Shown: positions 45,600-57,758 of the stretch, in pieces
How the letters are laid out: each line of letters opens with the position of its first letter
Numbering within the stretch: position 1 is the stretch's first letter
From: Dipteris shenzhenensis
Taxonomy: Eukaryota > Polypodiophyta > Polypodiopsida > Gleicheniales
Length of the DNA stretch: 64,000 nt
NCBI GenBank assembly: GCA_047967505.1
Contig: CM106538.1
Reading direction: 5' to 3' (one strand)
The notes under the pieces: model-generated
What the model was told of the DNA's origin: nothing
Seen by the model: only the letters and a program-made list of their open reading frames with translations
Database searches by the model: none
Position numbers and translations under genes: made by a program

Positions 45600-47598
45600 G
45601 TACACATACAATACAATCAGCCATATTCTAAAAAACAAGATGGCCAGACCGTTATCCTATGCCCATTGGCACTCTATAATGTGCAAAGTGCATAGAGGAT
45701 AAGCTGCTAGCAAACATCAGGTTTGCAGGATAGAAATGACAAGCTCTAGATGCTTGTCAACCAAGATCTCATGCCAGATCTCACTGGGAGAGTGAACTCT
45801 CACCACCATGTGCTCCTGTGCTAAGTTCATAGCACCCAAACTGTCACTGTGTAAAGAAGATGTCTTTGTACCACCTGTGACCACCATAAGCATATGTCCT
45901 GTAGTAGACCTCTTCTAGTCTACCCAACCTGCATCACCTACATGTAGCTCCTGGAAGCATAAGGACCTGAAGTCCACAACCGCCTCCCTACTACCAAAAT
46001 CTGCCATAATCATGCTACCAACTCCCATTGCAACGAAAGTAAGAATTGGAAGTGTAGCCCCAATGGCAAACATGTGAGAACCAAGTCTCAACCCAATCAT
46101 GGATGCATGATATACTATGGCTGCCATTGCAACCATAACCTACAGCTCAACTCATCTGTGATCGTCAAACCTGCTGTGTTTCAAGTATGGAGCCATTGCA
46201 GGCAATGGAGCACTCAATAACTTCCCCCTCTCCATATTGAAACAACCAAGTATTTGAAGACAAACATCATCAAGACCATGTAGCTCCCACTGCAAAGCAT
46301 CCCTGTCCATAAAGGACCATATGGCAAGTAACCTCAGAAGAATAGCAATGTCCTGAATACTGAGACCATAACCTGTCTCACTGCACATCACATCTTGAGC
46401 TCTCATAACGGTATCAAACCTATGAAGCCAATCTCGAGGGGATTGCTTCTGGCCATGGAGGCACTTACGAAGCAAACATATTAATGATTCCTGCCCATGC
46501 GCAATATGACCTGAGTCAATAACTACAGAAACCACATCTGTCCTGGCATAACTAGCCAATGGATCATACTAGGCATCATTAGCCAAGGTGTCCTGCTCAC
46601 CATGCATAGCCTGACCTCATTAGCAAGAGGTACTCCACATCCTCGAAACTATAACTGTCCATAGAAGATGCATCAACAATCTCCATAGGAGTATAAACAT
46701 GTGGAATCCTTAAGACATTTGACCATCTCTAGCCAAAATCAGGAAGTAATCGTGGTTGTCCCAACTTTATAACCTGCTCATTGTGGGAAAAACCTCCCAC
46801 TGCAAGGGATATGGACTGCCCCTGTAAACAATTTGGAGGTAACTCTGCACTTACACCCTCTTGGAACACCACTCTCCTGCTATCCATAGTCTTGGGTTGT
46901 TTAAGCATAGCATCCTCTCTGAAATAGACATCATGGCTGTGTATCAGCTCTTTAGCTAAGGGATCCCATAACTTGTAGTCCCTGTTGGACTCACTATATC
47001 CAAGGAAGACACACCTCCTCAATTTGGATCCAAATTGTGTGTGCATATCTCTTGAACCATGAGCATAAGCCTCGCAACCAAACACATGTAAATGCTCATA
47101 ACATGGTGCCCTGCCTATCAAGAACTCAAATGGCACTCTACCATCCAGAGATCTCCTGGGGGACCTGTTAAGCAAGTATGCAGCCACCTTACATGCCTCA
47201 GCCCAATAGCATTCGGTAAGACCTGCATATCGTAGCATGTTGCCAATCCTGTCCAATAAAATCCAATGTATGCCTTCTGCAAAGTCATCATGAGTAGAAT
47301 GAGGAGGGGTGGTCAAATCCCTCCTGATACCATGTGTATCACATAGATGCTGAAATCTCGGAGAGGTAAACTCTCTATCACCATCAGTCATCAAGCTCAA
47401 TAGCTTCTTTCCTGACTGATTTTCAGCATTACCCAAGAAGCGTTGAAATGTACCATATACATCATGCTTCTGATGAATCGGATATACCCATATGTACTGT
47501 GTAGCTGAATCTGGATCAATGTGGAAAAGCTGTGCATAGATAATAGGTGGCGGTTGGAGGCAGATGACAAGTGGCAACCTATAATTAAAAGAGAACAA
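45600..47598 (-). pseudogene. Very old Ty1/copia pol relic, kin of the 9.4-kb element
   Basis: The minus frame 47,598-46,729 keeps the integrase: YIWVYPIHQKHDVYGTFQRF, the second D as TDGDREF, YWAEACKVAAYLLNRSPRR, FGCEAYAHG and CVFLGYSESN. The third catalytic region (QQNGVAER) is unrecognisable. 46,559-46,152 keeps an eroded reverse transcriptase (LLRKCLHGQKQSPRDWLHRFD; YVDD lost) and FNMERGKLLSAPLPA. RNase H traces run down to about 45,690. Gag and protease are missing. Segment order, wording and the shared 3' hairpin tie it to the 9,441-15,361 family. Non-functional. Confidence 0.85.
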
Positions 47599-47735
47599 AG
47601 CAAATACATATTTAAAAAACCTTGTGAAGCTTGTTCAAAGTGACAATATTAAAATGCCAAAAGAAAGGGCTACACACTTTGACATAAGAAAAGGGATACT
47701 TGAAAGCTTGCATATTATGTGCATGGTAGTAAAAG

Positions 47736-48075
47736 TGTGCTTGAAATGGGGGCCTTGAAAGGGGAATGTTAAGGATTTGAGGATGTAATGATAGAGGCCC
47801 TAGGTTGATGCATAAAGGGTAAGAGTCTTCCTTTCCTTTTGGAGTTATGAAGGTGGTCTAAGAGCTTCCGTGCATGAGTCCCATGGTAAAAGTAGACTTG
47901 AAATGAGGGCCTTGGAAGGGGAATGTATAAGGATTTGAGGATGTAGTGATACAGGCCAAAGGTGGATGCAGGAATGAGGGCCTTGGAAGGGGAATGTATA
48001 AGGATTTGAGGATGTAATGATACAGGCCAAAGGTGGATACCAAAAGGTCAAGAGTCTTTCTTTCTTTTTGGACGC
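47736..48075. repeat. ~76-bp tandem repeat, three copies
   Basis: Copies near 47,738, 47,898 and 47,974 share 'ggccttggaaggggaatgta', 'aggatttgaggatgta' and 'gatacaggccaaaggtgga'. The first copy is separated by a spacer. No gene; 48,080-48,960 also shows nothing convincing. Confidence 0.85.
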
Positions 48076-48987
48076 GTAAGTCCCATTGTTTGCCTCTACT
48101 GTGCAATTCTTGTTTTCCCATGTAGAATAGCTTAAGGAGTGGTGATGAGCTACTTGAAAGCCAACAAAATGGAGTTTAACACGAAATCGATGCACTTTCA
48201 TAGTCTCAGAGCAAATAGATTAGAGGTAGGCTGTTAGGGAGGCTTTCCTAGTCTCGAAACAACTACATTCGAGGTAGGTCTACAACCTCAGAACAAGTAG
48301 ACCAAAGGTGAATTTGTATTGTAGGCTATATGGTTGTTGTTGAATTGTGGTCATGAGGGTGAGGTAAGGTCGAAGTAGGGACTAAAATTCAGCATGTTCA
48401 AATGAAAATCGGCCTTGCTTGTTGTCAGTCCCAAAAATCCTATGTAATCCATAAGTATGGATATAACCAAAAATCCTATATAACCAATCTATAAGTATGG
48501 GTGGGTCTAGATGAGGCATTGGCCATGACAGCAAAAATGGCATGGGAGGATGCATAGCAAGTTGATTCGACATACTTCAAGTCCGACAATAGATATCTCT
48601 ATCCGGCACCACCCCTCCAAATCCCCGCGGCCCAAGCACCACCTATCTACCAGTCATGGGCATGATGTAAAAATGATCATCTCCGACATATCTCCTTTGG
48701 CCGTCTGTTTGAACATGATGCCAATGAGTCTCCCAAAGGGGACTTGGGGTGAACCCAATCCATAAAGATGAAAGTTTTTAGACCCATTTGCCTTTTCCAT
48801 TTGACAAATTATATTGTCAATTTCCATTTTCCATTTGACCCAATGACTATGATAGGGTGTCAAGTGGGTGAGTGGGACGAAAAGTGGGAAAGTGGGGGAA
48901 GGTTTCTGGAGATTGCCAAAAAATAAAGAACTGCAAAAGGGCCCCAAAGATGTGGGAGGGAATATTCGAAAAGGTAACGAGAAGAGA

Positions 48988-48993
<6 letters not shown>

Positions 48994-49025
<32 letters not shown>
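48994..49025. repeat. (GA)n microsatellite
   Basis: About 16 GA dinucleotides upstream of the FLZ gene. 49,030-49,300 is a GC-moderate, gene-proximal region and may hold the promoter. Confidence 0.9.
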
Positions 49026-49031
<6 letters not shown>

Positions 49032-49335
49032 TAATATAATTATAATTTTTGAAAAAAGAGAGAAAGAGTCGCCCTGACATTGGGAATGTGGGGAAAAACG
49101 CCGGGGACAGGGACCGGAAAGGCCGGCGAGGCGGCCGGTAGAGGAGAGGCCACGTGGAAAGGGCGGTGGATTGAACGGTAGAAGGGAGGACACGTGGGAA
49201 AAGTAACGGAAAGGTATGGTCAAGGGACGTTCTCTGAGCGCAAAGAAAAAGAAAAAGAAAAAACAACAGAAAGATATTTGGCGAGCGTCGTCTCCTCGTC
49301 GTCTTCTCCGGCTCCTCTTCTTCAGACTTGTACAG

Positions 49336-49620
49336 TTGCTGCTGCTGCTGCTGCTTCTTCTTCTTCTGTGTGTGGATATTCGCTCGACTTGACCTTCTTC
49401 TGTGTGTGGATATTGTCTCGGCTTGACCTGATCACAACGTCCCCAAGCCGCCTTCTGTGTGTGGATATTGGCTCCGCTTGAGTGTGTAGATATTGGCTCG
49501 CCTTCACCTGATCACAGGATATTTGCTCGGCTTGAGTGTGTAGATATTGGCTCGGCTTCACCTCATCACAACGTCCACCTCCCCAAGCCTTCTTCTGTCG
49601 ATATTGGCTCCGCTTGACCT
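49336..49620 (+). repeat. Seven 20-bp GATATTGGCTCGGCTTGA repeats upstream of FLZ
   Basis: Core copies at about 49,373, 49,407, 49,464, 49,488, 49,518, 49,544 and 49,598, joined by TGATCACAACGTCC and CTTCTGTGTGTG linkers and preceded by (CTG)n/(CTT)n at 49,336-49,367. Lies 500-780 bp before the FLZ start codon, in promoter or 5' leader. The repeats do not keep a single open frame across the region. Confidence 0.85.
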
Positions 49621-50120
49621 GATCGCATCTTCCCGAAACTACAACCCCCCAGTTGTTTCGATCATCTTTTTGCCAATCCATCTCCTTCCTCGTGATCCTT
49701 TTCTTCTTGCTTCCTCCTTCTCGCATTAATTCTTTCACCCCCGCTTCATCATTCAGGAAAGTTTCTCTCCTTCCTGCTCTCTCTCGTACACGTTTCTTTC
49801 CGAGTTTCTCGAGCACCTACACGACCACAGCCCTTTCGAATCCGCACGAAGCTTGAGGTGCGCTAGTGTGGATAGAGCCATTGCACGTTTCGTTTCGTGG
49901 AGCATCGTACTTACACAGCTCCGTGTGCTTCTCCAGATACACAGCTACAACTCTTGCTTCGCCAATCCGTCAAGGCTGTAGCGTAGCGTGGAGCTAGTGT
50001 GGATAGAGGAAAGTGTCGTACTCACAAAGCAACCAGGTGGCGCACACTAAGTTTTCGTCCAGTGCAGGTGACGCTGGTTTTTACCTCTGCCTCGTCCTCA
50101 ATTCTCAGCATTTGTAAAAT

Positions 50121-51058
50121 ATGCTGCGTGCACGATCTCCCTTCCGCAAACCGAGTAACATGTCCGATTCCGAGTCTGCGAGTTCATTTTCGTTACGGGA
50201 AAATACCCTGGAAAGATTTCCAAAGGGAGCCGCCACAGATGTGAGTCCAAAAGATGTCATGATGTTCCACGACGGCAATTCCAGGATGCGCTTTGAAGGC
50301 GATTTCCTTGCAGAGCAGCTGGTAGTGCAAGGCCATATGCAATTGGAGAGTCACAGTCTCACATGCTCGCGCCCCTTGGCGTCCCCTTCGAAGCTAGCAC
50401 CTTTTGCTTTTGGTTGCGCGCAACCACAAGAGGCCCTCTCAGAGTCCTCCGAAACAGAAGATGATTTTATCAGCGACAATCAGTTGGCGGTATGGCATCG
50501 AAACACAAGGACATCCATCCCATTGGGTGTGTCATTTGCGAGCAACGAGCTAGGATCTGCTCCGCCACCACATTTTTTAGATGCATGCTTTTCCTGCAAG
50601 AAAAGGCTGGGACCGCGAGTAGACATATTCATGTACAGGTACGCCATGATTTAAGGATTTGAAAGCCTTTCTTGCAAATTCCTTGGTTATACAAGCAAGC
50701 ATCAAGGCCTTCAGCTTCGAAGTGTGAGAATGCTCTTGGGAAGCTGTCCTTTCCTGCCCTGAGTTGCAGTGTTCGTTTAATAGGAAATTTAAGATTCGGG
50801 CTGCAGCAGGAGCAGCAGGAGTATTTGCTTTTACTTGGCATGTGGAACATCGTTCTTATCTATTAAAATGATTCCTTGCTTTGTGATAGGGGAGACACAG
50901 CCTTCTGCAGTCATGAGTGTAGAGAGCTTCAGATGAGGCTTGATGAAAGGAGAGAGCAAGTTTCTCACACATCTCAAATGAAGGCAAGCAGCGTGTCAAG
51001 TCCTGTTCGTCATGCAAAGAATGGGAAGAGCGTTGTTCCAACACCTGCTATTGTATAG
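50121..51058 (+). CDS. FCS-like zinc finger (FLZ, DUF581) protein, two exons
   Basis: Exon 1 50,121-50,638; intron 50,639-50,889 (GTACGCC...GATAG); exon 2 50,890-51,058, ending TAG. The splice rejoins phase 2 exactly inside the FLZ domain and gives 228 residues. The start MLRARSPFRK matches the usual MLRxR opening of this family. The FLZ domain spans about 152-195: FLDACFSCKKRLGPRVDIFM across the junction, then GDTAFCSHECRELQM; zinc ligands C156, C159, C179 and C183 are all present. A Ser/Glu/Asp-rich stretch (105-120) precedes it and a Ser-rich basic tail follows. FLZ proteins are land-plant-specific adaptors that bind SnRK1 kinase subunits in energy and stress signalling. No stops or frameshifts: the best candidate for a live host gene here. 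TE relics lie on both sides. Confidence 0.93.
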
Positions 51059-51061
51059 GGA

Positions 51062-51594
51062 TATCCTGCACCCCAAGATCACCAATTTTGTAAACCCGTA
51101 TCAGCATTGGGCAATGCCACCAATGCTTACTGCTTATTCCCACCCACAGACTGTGAAAGACCTCTCGTCATCAATCACTTGTTGTTAACATATCCTCTAC
51201 CATCTTGTACATCTCACTGAAATGTAAGCCTTCTTGACTATCCTTGGTACTTTCTCAAGCGATGTATGAAATGAGTCCTCAAATGCTTTACCTTCCATGC
51301 TTTTCCCAAATTTGTACAGTGCTCGACTCATTTGGTTCATGAACCATGCGTTTCTCTTTGCGCCATTACTCTAATTGAACATCTGTTTGGATAGGAACAC
51401 GACGTATCTCAAACAATGCATCACCTTATTTGCAGGGTCGGAAAGAGCGTGGGCACAAAAGTTGAGTGTTGTGTGTAGGCATAGGACAATGTCACCGTGA
51501 CGCTAATATTGGTCAGAACATTTCCGCAACAAAGCCCTACCACCATCTCAAGCCGTTTTAGTCATGTTTTAGGCATGCAAGGAGTTTTTTTAAA
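51062..51594. other. 3' flank of FLZ gene, no gene seen
   Basis: Contains no domain-bearing frame. Likely 3' UTR then intergenic sequence; no single clear poly(A) signal could be chosen. Confidence 0.5.
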
Positions 51595-51888
51595 CCAAAT
51601 GATACAAATCTCAAAACAATTTGTTGTTTGTTTGATTGTGTGAGGGGCTAGGAGAAAAGACACAGGGAGGTAGAGAGATCATATCCTAAACCAAGATAGG
51701 TATTTTGAAGTAGTTTTTTATTTGTTTGATTGTGTGAGGGGGTAGGGAAAATGAAAAAGGGAGGGAGAGAGATCAAATTCTGAACCAAGATGGATATTTT
51801 GTATATTGATGGATCTCCATCGTCTATGAATGACAAATTGCTAAATCTCTATATGTAAACCATTGTAGATGTATCTATATACGTGTGT

Positions 51889-51924
<36 letters not shown>

Positions 51925-52050
51925 ACACACATCGACAAATTCTGAACCAAGATGGATATTTTGTATATTGATGGATCTCCATCGTCTATCAATGACAAAT
52001 TGCTAAATCTCTATATGTAAACCATTGTAGATGTATCTTTATACGTGTGT

Positions 52051-52133
<83 letters not shown>

Positions 52134-52247
52134 AACACACCTAGACAAAGAAAGTGAGAAAAGAAAAGATAGAAAGAGATAGAGGGAGTGAGAAAGAGGT
52201 AGTCAGAAAGAGATAGACGGATTGAGAAAAAGCGAATGAGTAGCACG

Positions 52248-52291
<44 letters not shown>

Positions 52292-52435
52292 GGGGGAGGG
52301 GGGGAGGAGGGAGGGAGAGCGGAGTAAGAAATACAGTACGAGTAAGGAAGAGAAAGAAGAATCGAGAGAGATATAAGAGGGACAGAGGGAGTGGGTAAAA
52401 AGAGGGAGCAAGAGGGACAGAGGAAGAGTGTTAAC
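51595..52435. repeat. Duplications and long (GA)n / poly-G tract
   Basis: 51,619-51,700 is repeated at 51,715-51,790 ('tttgtttgattgtgtgaggg', 'aaccaagat'). 51,777-51,895 is repeated at 51,937-52,058 ('ggatattttgtatattgatg'). (GA)n runs: 51,893-51,921, 52,056-52,131 and 52,252-52,280; a G-run with two A breaks follows at 52,281-52,310. Minus-strand Ser/Leu frames are artefacts. Confidence 0.9.
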
Positions 52436-53082
52436 CTTATGGTTAATATTTTAGATTACTGATGTCTCTCATCATAGAGTTTGGACAAAAAGGATTCCCA
52501 CCATAAGTTCATCTGTATGCGTACGCATGTATACAGACATTTTTTTGTACGCATTCCATACGGCTTTCCATATGTGACTTTTTAGGGGGGAGGAAAATCG
52601 AGATCCGAACCTTATAACCTAATTTGACGTCCTATTTTTATTCCTTACGTGTCGTTTGTGAAGGACCTCGAATCTTGAGAAAGGTTGTATGTCCATGACC
52701 TGACTCTCTGACCTGCAAACTGACCTTGCTGCCTCAAGAGCCTATATAGGCAGCCCTTTGCTCTCTTCTTTAGCACACAGTCCTGAGTCCCGACTGCCCT
52801 CAGCCCTTCACTCTTGAGTTTATGCAGCCTCTACCTGCTTTGGAGGTCAGTGGTCACCATACAGTTGTAGCCCGCAGTCTACCTCTATGCTCTACCTACT
52901 CCAAACATGAAGGTAATTGTAATGGCTGCTCTCTTTTCCTATTTCGTAGCAAGTTCTCTCTCTTTAGTTGATGCCAGATAACATGGTAGCCTGCAGGGGC
53001 TTCAAGCCCTCTTTGGAAATTGTTCCTTTGCCCAATGCCTTATTTGCCCTCTTTTGCAACTTTGTAGCTTGTAGATCTGCAA
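52436..53082. other. Upstream region of hAT relic
   Basis: No gene seen. A TATA-like CCTATATAGG lies at 52,742-52,751, followed by CT-rich leader-like sequence. It may be the old promoter of the hAT element, but no terminal inverted repeat was identified. Confidence 0.4.
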
Positions 53083-54631
53083 ATGGGAAGAACAAAAGGA
53101 CCAGAATGGGAATTTGTAGAGGCCTTAAAGCCTTTCGGGAAGGGCCAATACACTTGTAAATGTAAATATTGTCCTCATTCATGGGATGGAGGACTAACCC
53201 GTATAAGGGCCTGTTTTCTTTGGCTTGGGGGTTGACAAGTGTACCGCTTACTTGTTGAAGATTACAGGCAAAGGCGGCTCTGAAAACTGTTGCAAAATAG
53301 CTTGATAAAGATGTGGCTGATTTGGGAGATGCCTTAGTGAGTGGTACTACAAGTGGAAATGCATATGTCAGTGCATATGAGTCAAAGCAAAAGATGTCAA
53401 AGAGAGCCTTGGCCAAGGCATGGGAGTCACAGGCACGGAAGGATGCATACATTGCTCTTTGTCGTTTTTTCTTTCCAAAGGATATTTGTTGGTACATGCT
53501 AACATGATTGTGGCATTTGTTACCCAGAAACACACCGTGTTAGCAATGTATAGAAAATTCAGCAAGATCGAATTGGTGAAGCCAGCACAAACACGGTTTG
53601 CTTACATGTTTATCATGTTAACAAACTTGTTGAATGAGAGGGTATACAATGGATTGCGCCACATGGTTGTCAGTGATGAGTATTGCATGAAGAAGGTGTC
53701 ACACACTGTGAAAGCACAATAGGTGTCTTCTATTATATTGGGTGCTTCATTTTGGCAAGATGCAAGACTCATTGTGAATCTTTGTGCACCTATTTTGAAG
53801 ATCCTTCGCTTGGCTGATAGGGAAGGGGATACCATGGGACTTGTACATGAGTTCACTGATCGGATGGTCGAGAAGATGGCAACTATTGATGGGATTGACT
53901 CTGCTAGAGCCTTGTGTGTTGACAGGTGGGATATGATGCATTCTCCATTGCATGCGGTAACTTTTGTTCTCCATCCTATTTGGAGAGAGGAAAATCTAGA
54001 TGGTGACAAGGAGGTGCATGATGGGTGGATGGATGTCATAGAGTGGTACACCAAGTACGATGTTGACAGCCAGGGCACCTTATGTGATGAGTTGGATATT
54101 TACAAATCCATGTCAGGCACATTTGCTCATGCGATTGCAAAGGATGAAAAGAGAATGCACCAAGGGGTGAAATGGTGGGAGACATTTGGAGCTCACACAC
54201 CAAATTTGCAGTGGTTAGCTCTTCAAGGCACATGTGCTTCTCCTTGTGAGAGGAATTGGAGCACATCCTCTCTTATCCATACTAAAAGAAGGAATAGGAT
54301 GCTTCCAAAGAATACCAAGAAATTAGTGTACATCCATACTAATTTGCGTCTCATTTCCAAAATCAAGGAAAGGGGATTTGAGAAGATAGACGTGACCCTG
54401 GAAATGATCAATAAGGAGAAGGATGATGATAGGCTGCTAGCAAGGCAAGCATATACAGAGGGAGAAGACATTCCAGCCCCTATTGTTACACTTACAAGAA
54501 TGATGGATGTTGCTACAGCTTCAAGCAGCTCTAGTCTTTTGGAGTTCCATGGTGAGGCAGATGAGGATTTGATGCAGATGATGATGAGGATGAGCAAGAG
54601 GATAAGGATGAAGATACAGCTTGAGGCTTGA
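53083..54631 (+). pseudogene. hAT-family transposase relic
   Basis: Start MGRTKGPEWEFVEAL at 53,083, followed by a BED-type zinc finger: CKYCPHSWDGGLTRIR (53,155-53,205). Stops and frameshifts follow near 53,225 and 53,300. A frame with SARDAY-like text (53,313-53,460) leads, after a shift, to 53,480-53,720, broken by TAG at 53,720. The largest intact part, 53,723-54,631, keeps the hAT core (SFWQDARLIVNLCAPILKIL, RWDMMHSPLHAV) and the C-terminal dimerisation block WWETFGAHTPNLQWLALQ ... CERNWSTSSLIHTKRRNRM, ending with an acidic/Met-rich tail. hAT transposases excise and reinsert DNA transposons. The middle (DUF659-like) part is shortened. Non-functional as it stands. Confidence 0.88.
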
Positions 54632-55790
54632 GCCTCATCAGTTGTGAATTGTCATGCATGCTTTATTTCCGGGCTGTGGCACACTGGCAACCTTTTCTTT
54701 ATGATGTTTTGCCTTTCATGTTTTGGTGTAGTTACTAGTACTTAATTCCTTTGATCATGATGTTTTGGTGTAGTATTGATGATTAATCTATGATCTATGA
54801 TTCCATCATTTGACACTATGTATCAAAATCTAGAATCTAGATGACTATGGTTTCTGGAGGCTAGAGTCTTTCATGAATGATGAATCATGACTCATGAGTG
54901 ATGACTTTAAAATTAATACAAGTTTCAAGTTTCAAGCTGGAAGTTTAATACCTCTATGTCAATTTAATGTGTACAATGATCAATCTATATTTTTTTGAAA
55001 ATTTTGGGTAAAATTAGGGTCATGTATAAACCTTTCAGTATGTTTCAGCCCTAGGGGTTGAACCATACTCCAATCATACTTCCGTACTCTTATGATGTAT
55101 GCATATGGTGACTTATGGAAAAAACTATGATTCCCACTATGTAGCCTTAGTTCACTTAATAGAACACTTCATTGCCTCAAATTACGAACCGCTTCATGAA
55201 TGTAGAAGCCACTTTAATTCGATTGACTAGCCATGCTAACTGTACATCCATGTTGAAACCATGCAATGCCACATAAACTTCGTGCTATTGTTATTTGTCT
55301 GTTGCCACACACCAATTAGAGGATCATAGCTCCCATATGATGTAACCAAGGCCCCCCAATGAGGATTTTGCAAGCATTCCCACCCTAAATTTGAATGCAG
55401 ATGTAAATAATTCGATTTTACAATGAAGAATATTGATAGTTCAATCTAGAATTCTCATGAATAGCTACAAAGATGTTGCGGGGTCCATATGCCAGCATTG
55501 CATATACTCCAAAAGGACCCCGCATAGATCTATCCTGAGCCAATATGCTAAAATAGTGATAGCAAGAAGAAAACACGTTAACTACTGGGCACCGCTTTTT
55601 TTCAGTCAAGCCCATCGCTAAGCTTTCTTACAATAAGAGTAGTTCTCATATTGAAGGCAAGATGATGTATAAAACATCCAACCAAGACCAAATCCTGAAG
55701 AATGATCTGCATATACTCCAATCTCTACAATGAATCCAAGATAAAAACTTTCTGATTGTCATAGACTACCCTGACCAATTCTGACGAAGT
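54632..55790. other. Non-coding 3' flank
   Basis: No gene seen. Repeated ATGATG/TCATGA words at 54,700-54,910; nothing else recognisable. Confidence 0.5.
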
Positions 55791-56560
55791 TAGTTAGGCT
55801 ATTGGTTAAAATTTATTTCTATTTTAATATAAATATATTTCAAACCTAAATTATAATGTAAATAAATTTTAAATCTATATTATATTATAATATAAAAATG
55901 TATGTTTAAAATATATTTCATTATAATTAAATATATTTTAGAATTAAAATATAGGATTTAGTATTTAATACATAAATTAAATTAAATAATATAAGATTAA
56001 AATATAGGATTTCATACATAATTTCAATTAAATAATATTTTTAAATAATTAAAAATATATCTAGTTAATTTAAAATATGTGATATAGAATTTAAAAATAA
56101 TTTAAAAATGATTTGAAATATAGGATTAAAATACATTTTATGTTTAGGATTAAACATATTTTAAGATTTAAATTATGTTTTTTAATAAATAATTTGAAAT
56201 ATACTTTAAATTAATTTAATGTAGAAGATAGGATTTAGAAATTACTTTTTAAATGATTTAGGATTTAAAGTATATTTTAAATGAAATAAATCACTTATCA
56301 CTTTAGTATTTCATACTTAAACTTATGTTTTAAATCGTTTAGAATTTAAATTATATTTTAAAATGAATAAATCATTTATAAATATAGGATTAAATTTACT
56401 TTTTGAAAGCAAAATGAAATAATAAACATCAAATCTTAATAGAACGTGCAAAAGGAGATAATACTCAATTATACTTAACATCATAGAAAAGGAAACAATG
56501 TTCTGTAAACGGAAAGAGAAAATTATTTGAAAATGGTATTCTTTATTTACATTGAGTAGT
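55791..56560. repeat. Extremely AT-rich degenerate repeat
   Basis: Nearly only A and T, made of 'tttaaaatatataggattta'-like units of about 30-50 bp with heavy divergence. Candidate matrix-attachment or DNA-unwinding type sequence. It sits 3' of the unidentified minus-strand gene. Confidence 0.8.
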
Positions 56561-57102
56561 ATCACAAAGATCATCAAAGCTTGAATGCCTAAGCTACTCG
56601 AGTCTACGCTTCTTCCTACTTGGCTCAGATCCCTTTTTTGCTTGCTGAAGCAGAGAGGGCTGCACAATTTCATTCTCTATAGCCAAGGGATCTGTAATGC
56701 TAGCTAGCCCTGCAATAGCTATAATACTATGAAGCGGACCAGATCGTGTGTCTGAGAATAAAAATAAAGCTACACTACGCCTAATCAGAACAACACGATC
56801 AGCAGTAGAATGGATGGGCCTCATCTGTGATCTGACTGAGGACCTTGAACGTCATGATGTTTAACTTTCCATCTGGTGATAATTGTTGATGGAACACCAA
56901 AATGTGTTGAGCCACTCTGTTGATGTAGTGGCCGATTAACACCATCCCCCCATCAGAAGACCCTCTGGTTCCACCCTTGCGTCCAGCATACTCATCAACC
57001 CATAAAATATCCTGCAACCAACATATTACATCAAAATCCAAAGATTATATAAATTAATAAAATATAATTTTCAAGAATTAATAAGGGTTTTTTTCCAAGT
57101 AA

Positions 57103-57372
57103 AAATCATATCTTTAAGAAATCTTATTTAGGAGGCCACTAGGACCCTAGCAACCATGCCCATCATTTTTATGCCCAAAAAACCCCTGCCAGCCCAAAAT
57201 CTGACATCATGCGACCAGAGCCCAGTTTCTACTGGGCTCCTGCAGAAACTGGGCTCCTACATCATGATGTCGGATTTTGGGCTGGCAAGGGTCTTTTGGG
57301 CATAAAAATGATGGGCATGGTTGCTAGGGTCCCAGTGGCCTCCCAAAAAATATTTCTTAAAGATATGATTTT
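57103..57372. repeat. Inverted repeat I, ~109-bp arms, in the intron
   Basis: Arms 57,103-57,211 and 57,263-57,372 are near-perfect reverse complements (shared core CCCTAGCAACCATGCCCATC). The 51-base loop contains a second inverted pair, GAGCCCAGTTT/AAACTGGGCTC. The transcript could fold into one long hairpin. It lies inside the deduced intron 57,012-57,938. Confidence 0.93.
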
Positions 57373-57548
57373 AATATGTGAAAAAACCATAACCTTGTTT
57401 AGACAAATGGAATGGGAGGGCCAAGTGGCAAGGGCATGTGTAAGGGGCAAGTGGCAGGGGAAAGTGGTAGGGCAAGTGTGACAATGGTAGGATGTCATGG
57501 GTTCAAAATCATAACATTTGGTTGGGTTTTGTACCCTAAACCCTCAAT

Positions 57549-57758
57549 CTTATTTTTCATTCCCTAAATCAAATTTGGGAGGCCTCTGACACCCTAGCAA
57601 GGATGTGCATCATTTTCAAGCCAAAGACCCCCTGGAAACCCTAAATTCAACATCATGTGACCAAGCCCTATTTCTACTGTTTTTGGCTTGAAAATGATGG
57701 ACATGGCTGCTAGGGTGTCAGAGGCCTCCCAAATTTGATTTAGGGAATGAAAAATAAG
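57549..57758. repeat. Inverted repeat II, 74-bp arms, in the intron
   Basis: Arms 57,549-57,622 and 57,685-57,758 match with about four mismatches in 74 (core GGGAGGCCTCTGACACCCTA), with a 62-base loop. It is related to inverted repeat I (both contain GAGGCC...CCCTAGCA...CATCATTTT), and the flanks are also duplicated ('accctaaaccct', 'ggatgtc.tgggtt'), so I and II are diverged copies of one unit. Confidence 0.93.

Noticed and set aside
48654-49266. Minus-strand frames with Ser/Leu repeats
   Set aside because: They read through the (GA)n tract on its complement; not gene-like.
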